Source: Lacrimispora celerecrescens (GTDB lineage Bacteria; Bacillota; Clostridia; Lachnospirales; Lachnospiraceae). From it: 64,000 bases of DNA. The DNA lies in contig NZ_JPME01000002.1 of NCBI RefSeq assembly GCF_000732605.1, positions 295,264 through 359,263 of the forward strand. The letters are read 5' to 3'. Under the pieces are notes generated by a model. It saw only the letters and a list, made by a program, of their open reading frames with translations. It searched no databases and was not told where the DNA came from. How positions within the stretch are numbered: position 1 is the stretch's first letter; every line of letters begins with the position of its first letter. Positions 29,201 through 38,649 of this stretch are shown here, piece after piece. The translations under genes were made by a program, and so were the position numbers.

Positions 29201-31499
29201 CCCCAGCAGAGATCCATTCACATCCTTTTGACTTCCAGTCAAATCCATGTTATCAGCGTTGACACTAAGGCGGTAGATCACCGATTTCTCTTGATAATTA
29301 AAACCATCGGCAGCGTTTGTCGTAACCATGTTTGCGTTTTCGACTGCCGTAGGGTCAGGGAATGCATCGCGCTTAAGCATTTCTTTGGATAGAATTTTAC
29401 TTTTGTATTCTGGATCAGCAGTTGCTTCTGCAAGCTTTGTAGTACCATTGAACAGCATAGCTGTATTGTAGATACGTTTGTTCGTATTGCTAGCAAAGAT
29501 ATCCGGGTTCAATACAAGGGTGTCAAAGGAAAAAACATTAGATCTTGTATTGGACAGATTCGTGAATTCCAGCAGGTCTGCAACCGGGGTGCCATCTTGT
29601 GTAAGAGTATATATACTAAAGAGCTCAACACCGGAACCTCCGTCATCCTTGAAGTTTTCATTATACTTCTGATTATATCGGATTGTCTTAGGATCAATAT
29701 GATTTGCAGTGATTCCCTCAGGCCAGCTATCAATTTTTGCCGCATCGAAGCCCCTGTCCCCGTAAACAAGAAGATCATATACTTTAAGATTAGTAAGGTC
29801 TGATTGATTTCTTGCATCCACGGTGACTTTCCAATTTACTGTTCGGTTTTTAGGATCCGGGACACCTGTTTTTTTAATGGCAGCATATCCGATTGTAATA
29901 CCAACGCCAGGTGTCTCTATTTTGCCGCCTGATACACCGCTTGGGAAGTCATCCCAAGTGATCGATGCATGGTTTGTGTATGTTGCTTCTGTCGTCGTAC
30001 TGGATGTATCTGGTACTTGGGTTTCAATTACCAATTTCACTTTTGAATTAATATTGCCAAGCTCGTAATCATTACCAGTGGGAGTAATACTGGATCCGGT
30101 AAGATCATCCGCGGGATTGTACAATGTTGCTTTTAAAAATGTCAGACCCTCTGGCAATTTATCAGTGATTACAACATTTTTAAGGTCAGCCCCCTCATGG
30201 TTTGCAATAATCGTCCATGTAATTGTACGGCCTGAGGGACTATAATCACCGCCAATTTCACCTTTATCGTTTGTTTGTCCTGATTTTTCAATCCATTTTG
30301 GCGGCGTAAAATTGACCTGACCAGAGTTATCTTTTACTACGGTATTGGTTTGATCTTTCAGTACGGCTTTATTTGTGACCGTTTGTCCGCCGCTGCCATA
30401 ATAATTTTTATCAGGAATACTTGTTTTGAAGGTAATTGTTTTAGGGCTAATAGAATTTGCCGGGAAGGTATAACTCAGTTTCTTATCGTCCTTATTATAG
30501 CTGTATGCCGGAGTGGTGTCACCGGAGACAGTGAAAGAACCGGGAACCAAGTCTCCTACAATAGTTAAATCATCTTCAAAGATGTATTCGCTTAGATCAA
30601 TGGCCTTTTCTAACTTTGAAGCCTCAATTGTTACCGTCCAGGTGATCTCTTTGCTGGCAAGATCTACGCTGCCCTTTTTTTTCTAATGCATAATCAATCG
30701 TAGCCCCAGGCACTTGTAGGGTAAACGTTTTATCCAGAACACTTAATATTACTTCCTTTCCATCTACACCATCACCAGTTTCATTATATTTTAAATTTGC
30801 GGTAAACTCACATCGCACGGTATTAATGGTGGGATCGGAGCCATCAAAAACAGAATTTTCTCCATCAAATATAATATCAGCAACGACTTCTCCCTCCTCT
30901 GAATCAGTTCCCTGCCTTAGCGTGAGGTGACCAATCAGTATTTTACCGAATTTTAAACTTTGTGTGGTTGTACCACCTGTTAGAGAAAATTGTTTTCCTA
31001 ATGAAAAATGTGCCTTATCATTTTTGTTAACATAAATAGCGGGTGTTGGTTCATCACCTTGTACCGGTACCCGGAAAGAAATGATCGCTGAGAGATCCTT
31101 TGTTCTGTCTATGGTATCTCCGTCCTCTAAAACTTTATTATTTTGTCTTAGTGCTATCATAGTTTCAGTAAGTATTTCTGTCACATCCTCAGGATCGGCC
31201 TCAAATAGAACCGGCTTAGAAGCCATGGATGATGTGGACAACTTTGGAACATCAGTTCCATCCACATCGGTAGTATCAGCTGGTTCATCCGTTTCCGTTT
31301 CTTCTTTCGGCTTGTCCGCCTCACTGCTGCTTGCAACCTTTGCGTCGGTATGGATCTTAATTACGCTGTCAAAGTCGCTGTTTGATTTAGCAGACCCTCC
31401 AGCCCATACAATATTGAGCGGCGAAAATACATTCAACACCAACATCAATACCAACAGCCAGCTTATCAGCCGTCTTTGTTTCCTTATTTTCAATCTCAT
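26292..31499 (-). CDS. Large LPXTG-anchored Cna_B/SpaA-type surface adhesin, two frameshifts
   Basis: Read through two single-base indels, this is one gene of about 1735 codons. Order: signal peptide (31499, after AAAAGGAGGA); acidic Thr/Ser region; many DUF11/collagen-adhesin-like beta domains; a SpaA-like domain (GWLDIFKTDGANMPLPGAKF); a Cna_B-like domain (SLTISKTVEGNAGD); four 86-residue repeats beginning ISKQDITNGKELPGATLQLW; a Pro/Gly linker; two EHYDVYGEVPRGY-type motifs; sorting signal LPKTG with hydrophobic tail and RRK. Frame breaks lie in the A8 run near 30675-30682 (one A too many) and near 27720 (one base too few). No sortase gene is nearby. Repeats with Lys and Glu in ISK and YELVE suggest isopeptide-stabilised domains. 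Confidence 0.8.
26700..27720 (-). repeat. Four tandem 258-bp repeats in the adhesin gene
   Basis: A marker stretch, CCATAACTGAAGGGTTGC, recurs at about 27661 (one variant base), 27403, 27145 and 26887, exactly 258 bases apart, so each unit encodes 86 residues. The first copy is the most diverged. Copies of this kind can change number by recombination. Confidence 0.88.
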
Positions 31500-31810
31500 T
31501 CCTCCTTTTAACGGCCTTTCATTTACTTTAAAAAGTATGCCTGTAAATTACGGCCTTATATGAATAGTAATTCTTCCGCCCTGTATCCTAATTTAGCGTA
31601 AAGAATCCTATAGTGATTATATAGGGAGGCTTTTCTTGTCGCTTGAAAGTTTTAAAGAAATGTTACCAAGAAATGGACAGGAATAAAAAAATGTGTAACA
31701 TTATTTTCCAAAATAGGAAAATAGATTCCATTTAGTTACACGAAAATAGACAAAGGGAAAAAAACATGTTACAATATTTTCCAAAAGAAGAAATAGTGGG
31801 GGAGTAAGAG
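31500..31810. promoter_or_regulatory. Divergent intergenic region with repeated GTTACA/TTTTCC motifs
   Basis: Three GTTACA-type sites occur: GTGTAAC (31693-31699), its inverse GTTACAC (31735-31741) and GTTACA (31768-31773). A direct repeat (AACATTATTTTCCAAAA at 31697-31713; ACAATATTTTCCAAAA at 31771-31786) and a hairpin, TTTTCC-AAAATA-GGAAAA, also lie here. They sit between the adhesin gene and the HTH-like gene and could be operators for both. No protein was identified as the binder. Confidence 0.45.
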
Positions 31811-33226
31811 ATGAAAACCGGTAAATTGCTGGAGGATCTGATCGATATTGCGCAGACGCCGAAAACTGATTTTGCAATTAGCATGAATATGACTCCGAGC
31901 GGATTAAGCAAGATACTAAAGGGAGGGAGGTTGCCTTTGCTGAAGGAAAAAAGGGTATTCAGCAGGCAGGCTGCCGCCTATTTTGCGGAAGTCCTATATG
32001 GCCATGGCTGTTATTTGAAATTTATGCAAATCTTTCCGGTCCTATATGATTTCAGCTCCAGATATGAACTGGAAATGTTTCTTGCTTATGCCATAGAATA
32101 TGCTTTAGAGCATGATTTTGACGAGGAGAACAATGGAAACCTGGGCTATCCTGACAGGGAAGCCAGTTTTCTGGGAACAAAGACTATCTTAAACATGTTC
32201 TGTGTGCTTGTATCCGACCACATCATGAGCAATCATGATATCCCCCTGGAGTTTTACAGTACCCTTCCTATTTTTGACCATTCGTATTCCGATATTTTCC
32301 AAAGGATAAAAATATCAAATGCATGGAAGAGAGAAAGAGCTCCTTTCAACCATTTTTTTGATATGTCTGCGATTGAGGTGTCAGCCGGCGATAATAAAAG
32401 CAACCTCCTATCTTACATCGTCAAGGCACAGGAGTATGTGGATCTGAATTTATGGAAAATCACAAAGGAAATGAATTGTTTCTTTTTACTTTTAAAAGGG
32501 CAATTTCTTCTGATCTTCAGTCTTCAGTTGGATGGGATGCCCCTTATGACATTTGTCAGCCATAAAGGCTATTTGAATATATTCTTTAATTCGCTTGTAA
32601 AGAAGGAGGCTAAGAAAATAAGCTATAGCGGTAGGGAAGCAGCCGCGGCTTTAGAAACAGATCCATCGATTCTTACCAGACTGAGGGACAAGCATGTAGA
32701 GGCCGTATATAATTTTATATCCATTGGCTATTTAGTCAGAGAAAAGGATTTAGAGCCTGTGAATGGCAAAGAGGTCTCAAAGAGAGCCGTTCTGGAACTT
32801 TTTCATAGAATCCTAGACAAAGAAACCATTTTTTATGTGACGATGGATGCGATGATAGGATTTGGTTCTACGGGAAAAGCCATTGTTCCCCTTTTTGGAG
32901 CCATCAACTTTTCGCCCGTGGAGCGTATCCCATACCTGCAGCGGTTTAACACCTTTATTAACGATAAAAGTTCGGACAAAGTCAGGATCGTGAACAGCGA
33001 ACAGCCAAAAGCGGCGGTATTCTGTTTGAAGGGGCTAAATCTGATCTATACGATCGATCATGATTATAAGACCGAGAAAATCCATTGTTTTGAAACGGAT
33101 AAGTTCAATGATATGTTAAGCAGGGTAACATCAGAAAGTACGATGAAGCTATTGGATTTCAGCCCTGACTTATGGCGGGCTTATCTCGATGAGATGTCAA
33201 AGAACCTAGGTGGATCCGTTTTATAA
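31811..33226 (+). CDS. Unrecognised HTH-like protein, possible regulator
   Basis: I do not recognise this 471-residue protein. The N-terminus (about 10-45) reads like a Cro/C1-type helix-turn-helix, DFAISMNMTPSGLSKILKG, then about 400 residues of mixed helix/strand with no signal peptide and no clear membrane segment. GTGGGGGAGTAAGAG precedes the ATG. It is divergent from the adhesin gene, with motif-rich DNA between them, so a role in adhesin control is a reasonable guess. A closely related but internally deleted copy follows at 33260. Confidence 0.65.
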   Translation: MKTGKLLEDLIDIAQTPKTDFAISMNMTPSGLSKILKGGRLPLLKEKRVFSRQAAAYFAEVLYGHGCYLKFMQIFPVLYDFSSRYELEMFLAYAIEYALEHDFDEENNGNLGYPDREASFLGTKTILNMFCVLVSDHIMSNHDIPLEFYSTLPIFDHSYSDIFQRIKISNAWKRERAPFNHFFDMSAIEVSAGDNKSNLLSYIVKAQEYVDLNLWKITKEMNCFFLLLKGQFLLIFSLQLDGMPLMTFVSHKGYLNIFFNSLVKKEAKKISYSGREAAAALETDPSILTRLRDKHVEAVYNFISIGYLVREKDLEPVNGKEVSKRAVLELFHRILDKETIFYVTMDAMIGFGSTGKAIVPLFGAINFSPVERIPYLQRFNTFINDKSSDKVRIVNSEQPKAAVFCLKGLNLIYTIDHDYKTEKIHCFETDKFNDMLSRVTSESTMKLLDFSPDLWRAYLDEMSKNLGGSVL

Positions 33227-33259
33227 AAACATAAATGGTAGACAGTGGAGAATAGACAA

Positions 33260-33716
33260 ATGAAAAGCGGTAAATTGCTGGAGGAATTGATTGATATTGC
33301 ACAGACGCCGAAAACAGATTTTGCAATTAGTATGAATATGACTCCTAGCGGATTAAGTAAGATCTTAAAAGGAGCAAGGCTGCCCTTACTGAAGGAGAAG
33401 AGAGAATTCAGCAGGCAGGCTGCCGCTTACTTTGCTGAGATCCTGTATGGCTATGGTTGTTATACGAAATTTATGAATATTTTTCCGGTCATATATGATT
33501 TCAACTCCAGATATGAGCTGGAAAAGTTTCTGTATCTATATGATTGATCATAATTATAAAAATGAAAAAATCCATTGCTTTGAAACGAATCTGTTTCATG
33601 ACATTCTAAGCAGGAAAATAGAAAACAGTGAGATGAGAATTCTGGAGTTTAGCCCTGACTTATGGCAGGTCTATCTCGATGCGGTGTCCAAAAACCTAGA
33701 TGGAATTGGTTTTTAA
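33260..33716 (+). pseudogene. Internally deleted tandem paralogue of the 31811 gene
   Basis: Residues 1-90 (MKSGKLLEELIDIAQ, HTH KTDFAISMNMTPSGLSKIL) closely match the N-terminus of the 31811 product. The frame then stops at about 33547, and a second frame encodes its last 55-60 residues (DHNYKNEKIHCFET to LDGIGF). About 330 codons are missing at a junction near 33528-33535 and the two halves are out of frame. A GGAGAAT site precedes the ATG at 33260. A short HTH-only peptide of about 95 residues could still be made and might interfere with the full-length protein. Confidence 0.8.
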
Positions 33717-33832
33717 ATATTCCGGAGCTGACAAGAAAATACGTATGGAAAATCGTATAAAATGTGCTACAATGGCAGGAGCGGCAAAAGGAAGTTTTAG
33801 CTGAGAACGTTTTACAATAGGAGAAGGCACGC

Positions 33833-34927
33833 ATGAAAGAAAAAAAGTCTATGATTAATGTTGTGATTGATGGGATTTCGGGAATATTTCTGCCCATTAT
33901 TAACCCCTTAAGCGCAGCAGGAATATTGAAGGGAATATTAGCGATTCTTACTGCAGCAAATATTCTGTCAGGAACAAGTGAAACTTATATGGTGTTAAAT
34001 GCCATGGCAGACAGTTTGTTTTATTTTCTTCCTATGGTTCTGGCATTTACGGCAGCAAAGAAGTTTGGTGCTGATCCATTTACGGCGGTGGTTATTGGAG
34101 GGGTACTTTTGTATCCTTCTCTTACGAAAGTATTTGAAGCGGGTACAAACATCTTTTTTGCCGGTTTACCCATGAAAGCCGTTATATATCATTCCGGTGT
34201 AATCCCGATTATCCTTGCGGTAGGTTTGCTGGTATATGTGGAACGGTTGATGAATAAAATATTGCCGGATCTGATAAAAGGTTTTTTTACTCCTTTAACC
34301 TGTATTGTGGTTGTTGGGCTGGTCACCTTGTTTGTATTCGGACCAATTGGAAATATCATTGGAGATGGACTGGCCGCAGCTTATGAGTTTACATATGAGA
34401 TCAGTCCTATGATTGCCGGAGCGATTTTAGGAGCAGTGATCCAGCCTATGGTTATCTTTGGATTTCACTGGAGTTTTGTGCTGGTTGCGATGAACAATAT
34501 TACTGTAAAGGGCTCGGATACGATACTGGCTTTGATAGGGCCGGCAGTATTTGCCCAGGCAGGTGCGGCACTTGCAGTGTGTTTGAAAAGCAAGGATAAA
34601 AAATTCCGGTCTCTCTGTTTGTCCGCTGTAGTGTCTGCTTGTTTTGGAGTAACGGAACCGGCCATGTTCGGCGTGAACCTGCCGCTGAAAAAACCTATGA
34701 TCGCGGTATGCATCGGCGGCGGAGTGGGAGGAGCCATAGCGGGATTTTCGGGAGCCCAGGCTATGACCTTTGCATTTCCAAGTCTGATTACATTACCTGT
34801 TTTTCTGGGGGAAGGATTTGGGCTGTTTATAGTTAGCTGCTTCGCTGGGTTTTTAACAGCATTTTTGCTGACGATATTCCAGCCGGGGGCAGCTTATGAC
34901 GGAATCGCTTCAGAAGCCGAATGTTAG
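33833..34927 (+). CDS. PTS EIIC component, glucose/beta-glucoside superfamily, stand-alone
   Basis: This 364-residue membrane protein corresponds to the EIIC domain of the sucrose/beta-glucoside PTS family. It has about ten membrane segments, IFLPIINPLSAAGILKG near the N-terminus, the FGFHWSFV motif and the conserved ACFGVTEPAMFGV active-site loop. There is no fused EIIB (with its phosphorylated Cys) or EIIA, and none is adjacent. It must rely on EIIB/EIIA encoded elsewhere or have a non-transport role. AGGAGAAGG precedes the ATG. Confidence 0.85.
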   Translation: MKEKKSMINVVIDGISGIFLPIINPLSAAGILKGILAILTAANILSGTSETYMVLNAMADSLFYFLPMVLAFTAAKKFGADPFTAVVIGGVLLYPSLTKVFEAGTNIFFAGLPMKAVIYHSGVIPIILAVGLLVYVERLMNKILPDLIKGFFTPLTCIVVVGLVTLFVFGPIGNIIGDGLAAAYEFTYEISPMIAGAILGAVIQPMVIFGFHWSFVLVAMNNITVKGSDTILALIGPAVFAQAGAALAVCLKSKDKKFRSLCLSAVVSACFGVTEPAMFGVNLPLKKPMIAVCIGGGVGGAIAGFSGAQAMTFAFPSLITLPVFLGEGFGLFIVSCFAGFLTAFLLTIFQPGAAYDGIASEAEC

Positions 34928-35080
34928 AGGGGAAGTGATCTGACGTTTCATATCCATATTTATATGAATTCATAAAAAAATCACAATTTATCTGATGAAA
35001 TTTAAGGTTTGTTTCAGCTTTACATGGTAAAAAAGAAGCAAATAAAAAATTGATTTAACCTAGAGTGAGGAGGAATTTAT

Positions 35081-36073
35081 ATGTATATGTTAAAAAGGTC
35101 TGCAGCATTTATCACAGCAGCTATTTTGTCTGTGATTCCAATTACGGCGTTGGCGGCAACGGGAACCCAGATCAGCAGTGTTTCACTTTACATATCATCA
35201 GAGATTGAGGCCGGAGAAAGCGGAAGTGATGTAACGGTTACATCCAGTTCCAGCAAATTCAGTATCGACGATGTTGAGGTTACAAATAAACCGGATGAAG
35301 AATGGAAGGATGGAAGTAAGCCCAAATTAAAGGTTACTTTAGAAGCAGAAGACGATTATTACTTTGCCTCTGGTTTTTCCAAAGGCAATGTAAGTCTTAG
35401 CGGTTCTGACGGGACGGTCAGTTCTGTCAGCCGGAGCAGCAGTGAACTGATTGTATATATAACGCTTGATGCTTTGGAGGATGATGAAAGTGATCATGAG
35501 CTGGCAGTGAATAACCTGGAGTGGGATGAAGAAAACGGCACAGGGTACTGGGATGAATGTGAAGATGCCAATAAATATGAGGTACGCCTTTACAGGGGAA
35601 GCAATGCAGTGACTTCCGTGCTTACAACCACCTATACCAGCTATGATTTTTCAAGCTATATGACGAATAGCGGGAATTACTCCTTCAAAGTACGAGGAGT
35701 ATACAACTCATCCAATAAAGGCAGTTGGGAAGAATCTGACAGCTGGTATGTATCTGCCGATGTGGCTGAGGAGATTAGTTCTAAAAGCTCAAGCGGTGTT
35801 TCGGGGCCGGGAAGCAGCACAGGAACAGGCGCATGGCTGAAGGATAGCACAGGCTGGTGGTATTGTAATGCGGACAAAAGTTATACCATCAGCAACTGGC
35901 AGTATATTGATGATTGCTGGTATTATTTTAATAAGTCGGGATATATGGTTACAGGCTGGATCCATTGGAACTCCATATGGTATTATTGCGGAGAAAGCGG
36001 GGCTATGCTTATAAACACTACAACGCCGGACGGGTATGAGGTAGGAAGCGACGGGGCGTGGATCCAATCATAA
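35081..36073 (+). CDS. Secreted cell-wall-binding repeat protein with Fn3-like domain
   Basis: This 330-residue exported protein has a signal peptide ending around ITALAA. The N-terminal domain is beta-rich and acidic. A fibronectin-III-like domain follows at about 145-230. A Ser/Gly linker leads to C-terminal Trp/Tyr/Gly cell-wall repeats (GWWYCNADKSYTISNWQYID, then GWIHWNSIWYYCGESG), which attach proteins to wall polymers in clostridia. It ends with a TPDGYEVGSDGAW motif that also occurs in the 44458 product as TPDGYFVNGDGRW. A GAGGAGG site precedes the ATG. The function is unknown, probably surface structure or adhesion. Confidence 0.78.
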   Translation: MYMLKRSAAFITAAILSVIPITALAATGTQISSVSLYISSEIEAGESGSDVTVTSSSSKFSIDDVEVTNKPDEEWKDGSKPKLKVTLEAEDDYYFASGFSKGNVSLSGSDGTVSSVSRSSSELIVYITLDALEDDESDHELAVNNLEWDEENGTGYWDECEDANKYEVRLYRGSNAVTSVLTTTYTSYDFSSYMTNSGNYSFKVRGVYNSSNKGSWEESDSWYVSADVAEEISSKSSSGVSGPGSSTGTGAWLKDSTGWWYCNADKSYTISNWQYIDDCWYYFNKSGYMVTGWIHWNSIWYYCGESGAMLINTTTPDGYEVGSDGAWIQS

Positions 36074-36100
36074 AACAGATAGAATATTGCAAAGATAAAG

Positions 36101-36131
36101 AAGGACAGGAGTGTTATATTCCTGTCCTTTT
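36101..36131 (+). terminator. Intrinsic terminator after the 35081 gene
   Basis: AAGGACAGGA (36101-36110) pairs with TCCTGTCCTT (36120-36129), followed by TTT. It lies between convergent genes and may also stop the nitrogenase-like operon. Confidence 0.8.
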
Positions 36132-36156
36132 GAATGTTATTTCCTAATGTTGTGTG

Positions 36157-37380
36157 TCAGTGAATTCTCACCATTTCGTTGGTCCACACTGCTGCCAGGT
36201 TTACTGCTCCCCGGAAACCGGCAAGGGGAGGTTCATAGGCATGGCGCCAGATGTGGTCAGGTACTGCGATCTGCAGGCTCTGGTCTCTTTTCGCCATGTG
36301 CAGCAGTTCACCGCTGCCCATAAGAAAGCCCTTTGAATCGCTTGCAACCATTTCTTTGGCGGATTCATCCAGATAGGCCATATCTTTAGCTGCCATTTCG
36401 GAACAATCACAATAACATTCGGTTCGTAAAAATCCAAAACATTCTTTTCCGTATTCTGCAATTCCAGGCACTACATCGGCATGTCCGGCAAGAACCAGCC
36501 TATTATCTTCTCTGTGAACACGGAGGAAGCGGGCCAGTACCGTCTGCATTGGCGCAATTTGCTCCAGTGCATTTTCTTTTTCCCGGCGGATAAACGATTT
36601 GTCCGCCTGCCTGCCGAATATGGCTGCCGCATCCTCCAGCCAGTCAAGGGTTCCCTGGATTCCATAGGGGCGTGCTGTTAGATAAGGCGTACCAAAGCGT
36701 TCCTGAAGATATTTCGCGGCGGCTTCGCCCTCTCGGCGAATAACAAAGTTCAAATGAGCTGCACCTAATGTTTCCAGCTGCGAGATGCTTGTTCCGGAAG
36801 TCATAGTACACAAATGCTCCATTCCCAAGGCACCTGATGCCATCCGGGCGATCTCTGCGGCATCAGCATGATAACGAAACATGTCTGCACAGGAGCCGAT
36901 GATGTTAAAGGAGGGCAGTTCCGTTTGATGCACTTCCTTAGGTAGGGTTTTACAGAGCTCCAAAAGGGTAAATTCCACCCCCTTGTGTCCGCTGACATCA
37001 AATCCTCCTGCAGTCAGCGGGATCAGGCGTGTATCGGGAAATTGGGGCGACAGCTCCTTAGCCAGGGCTTTTAAGTCTATTCCAATTACCTCCGGCACGG
37101 AGGAGGGCAGCAGGAAGATTGTTTTTATGCCCTGGTTTTCTGATACCCATTCCACCGCACGTGTCAGCCGGCTGGTATCCCCCATGGCAATATCGGTTTC
37201 TCCGATATGGGTGGAATAGAGCTTTCCGCCAAAGGAACCCATCCGATGAAGGAAGGTCCTTCCATAGGCCATATGTCCCATGCAGCCAAATTCTATCACG
37301 GCCGACTGGGCGATGCCGGATAAACACCAAAGTGAGCCCATCCGCCCTGACAGGGGCGGTGATGTTTTATACAGTCCCAT
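36157..37380 (-). CDS. Nitrogenase component 1-like protein (second subunit)
   Basis: This 407-residue protein belongs to the oxidoreductase/nitrogenase component 1 superfamily (NifD/NifK, BchN/BchB, CfbD). Cys19 and Cys33 lie where cluster ligands occur near the N-terminus. The third cysteine found in its partner (STCVPELIG) is replaced by Ser in LLPSSVPEVIG. A cysteine-rich stretch, KECFGFLRTECYCDCSEM, lies in the C-terminal third and is unusual. It is the last gene of the operon and overlaps the preceding one by 14 bases, implying a 1:1 complex. The substrate is unknown. Nothing nearby suggests nitrogen fixation: no nifENB. Confidence 0.82.
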   Translation of the reverse strand: MGLYKTSPPLSGRMGSLWCLSGIAQSAVIEFGCMGHMAYGRTFLHRMGSFGGKLYSTHIGETDIAMGDTSRLTRAVEWVSENQGIKTIFLLPSSVPEVIGIDLKALAKELSPQFPDTRLIPLTAGGFDVSGHKGVEFTLLELCKTLPKEVHQTELPSFNIIGSCADMFRYHADAAEIARMASGALGMEHLCTMTSGTSISQLETLGAAHLNFVIRREGEAAAKYLQERFGTPYLTARPYGIQGTLDWLEDAAAIFGRQADKSFIRREKENALEQIAPMQTVLARFLRVHREDNRLVLAGHADVVPGIAEYGKECFGFLRTECYCDCSEMAAKDMAYLDESAKEMVASDSKGFLMGSGELLHMAKRDQSLQIAVPDHIWRHAYEPPLAGFRGAVNLAAVWTNEMVRIH

Positions 37381-38649
37381 TGGCCCGTTCCTCCCTTCCT
37401 ATCCTAAGCGCCCTGGTCATGCGATTCAACAGGTCGATGGTCCTTTCATACCCAATGTGACCGTATAAGTCCAGTACAGGCACACTGGGCGGATTGTTCC
37501 GGCTCCTGCCGCCCCAATCCCCCATCACAAGATCCGGTCGCAATTCCTCAATGATCTGCATGTCGGCTTGCTCATTAAGCATCAGGCAGATGATAGGGTT
37601 TATATCCTGCCCGGTCAGCATCTCTTTCCAGCGAGTATCTGAGGGATAAAACTCCGCCATGTGAATCATGATGGGAGACATTCCCAGGTCCGATAAATAA
37701 GCCGACAAGGGCAGCGGCTGGACCGTGCCTAAGTTTGCGCTGATATACTGAAGGGCTTTCAACTGGGCTGCTGCCGCTTTCTGCACTCTTTTCCCCTCTT
37801 TTTTCTGTTCTGCAAACTCATGTGTCATCTCTAAGTCCAAATACTGTCCGATCTGTGAATAAGTGCTTTCTATCTCCAGGACATTGTAAACATCGTGGAG
37901 GCTGACAAAGGGGATGTCGTGCTCCTTGGCCATCCACTGGGCGAGAGAATCCATAAATGGGGAGAGGACGAGATTCAGTCTTGCGTCCCCGGAGGATATA
38001 AAGTCATCCAGCGAGGAATCCGGTGCCAAAAAGCGCAGGGGCACGCCCTGATGTTTCAGATATGCAATCAGACGAGGTATGGGAACATGCTCCTCCAAGG
38101 CACTGCGGCCAAGGACATTGACGATCATTCCCTTATTGGCGGATTTTTCAATGGTCTTTCCCATGGCAAGAAGGGTTTTCCAATATCCTGGCTCGTAGCC
38201 GCCGCATTTAAAATTCCCCAAGGGAAGGTGGATGAGCATTGATTTTACCTCTGGCTGCATCTCGAGGCAGATGCTTTCCATGTCAAGGCCGATGAGCTCC
38301 GGCACACAGGTGGAAAGGAGCAGTATAAGCCTTGCACCGGCTTGATCCATTTCCCGGATGGCCTCCATCAGCCCCTTTCGGAATCCAAATACCACCTCTT
38401 TGCTATCCAGGACGTAATTCCAATGCAAAGCCTCCTCCCATAAGGGGATGAAAGGGGGACGTTGCGGCTGTAGTACCCGCATTCGGCAGTGCCAATCAGG
38501 AGCGTAGACACACCTCGTATGTTAGCGGCCAGTGCCAGTGCTGTGTGCATAGGGCAGTGGACGCCGGGATAGGCAGCAGGTGTCAGCTGGCGGACGGCAG
38601 CCATGCTCCTGACAGCTGACAGACATTTTAGATGTTTGATATCGTTCAT
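37367..38649 (-). CDS. Nitrogenase component 1-like protein (first subunit), one-base frameshift
   Basis: The gene starts at ATG 38649, which overlaps the NifH-like stop (ATGA) and follows GGAGGG. After residue 64 the frame breaks. Adding one C to the C5 run near 38451-38455 joins it to the rest and restores about 427 residues. The joined protein has Cys32 (GVHCPMH), Cys57 (GTAECGYY) and Cys115 (STCVPELIG), spaced like the P-cluster/NB-cluster cysteines of NifD-type subunits, plus [19 protein letters not shown], a family hallmark. It should pair with the 36157 product and receive electrons from the NifH-like ATPase. Confidence 0.82.

Noticed and set aside
33495..33716. Separate small gene starting at 33495
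   Set aside because: Its second half is clearly the C-terminus of the 31811 family; the first residues are out-of-frame reading of the paralogue. Treated as part of the pseudogene.
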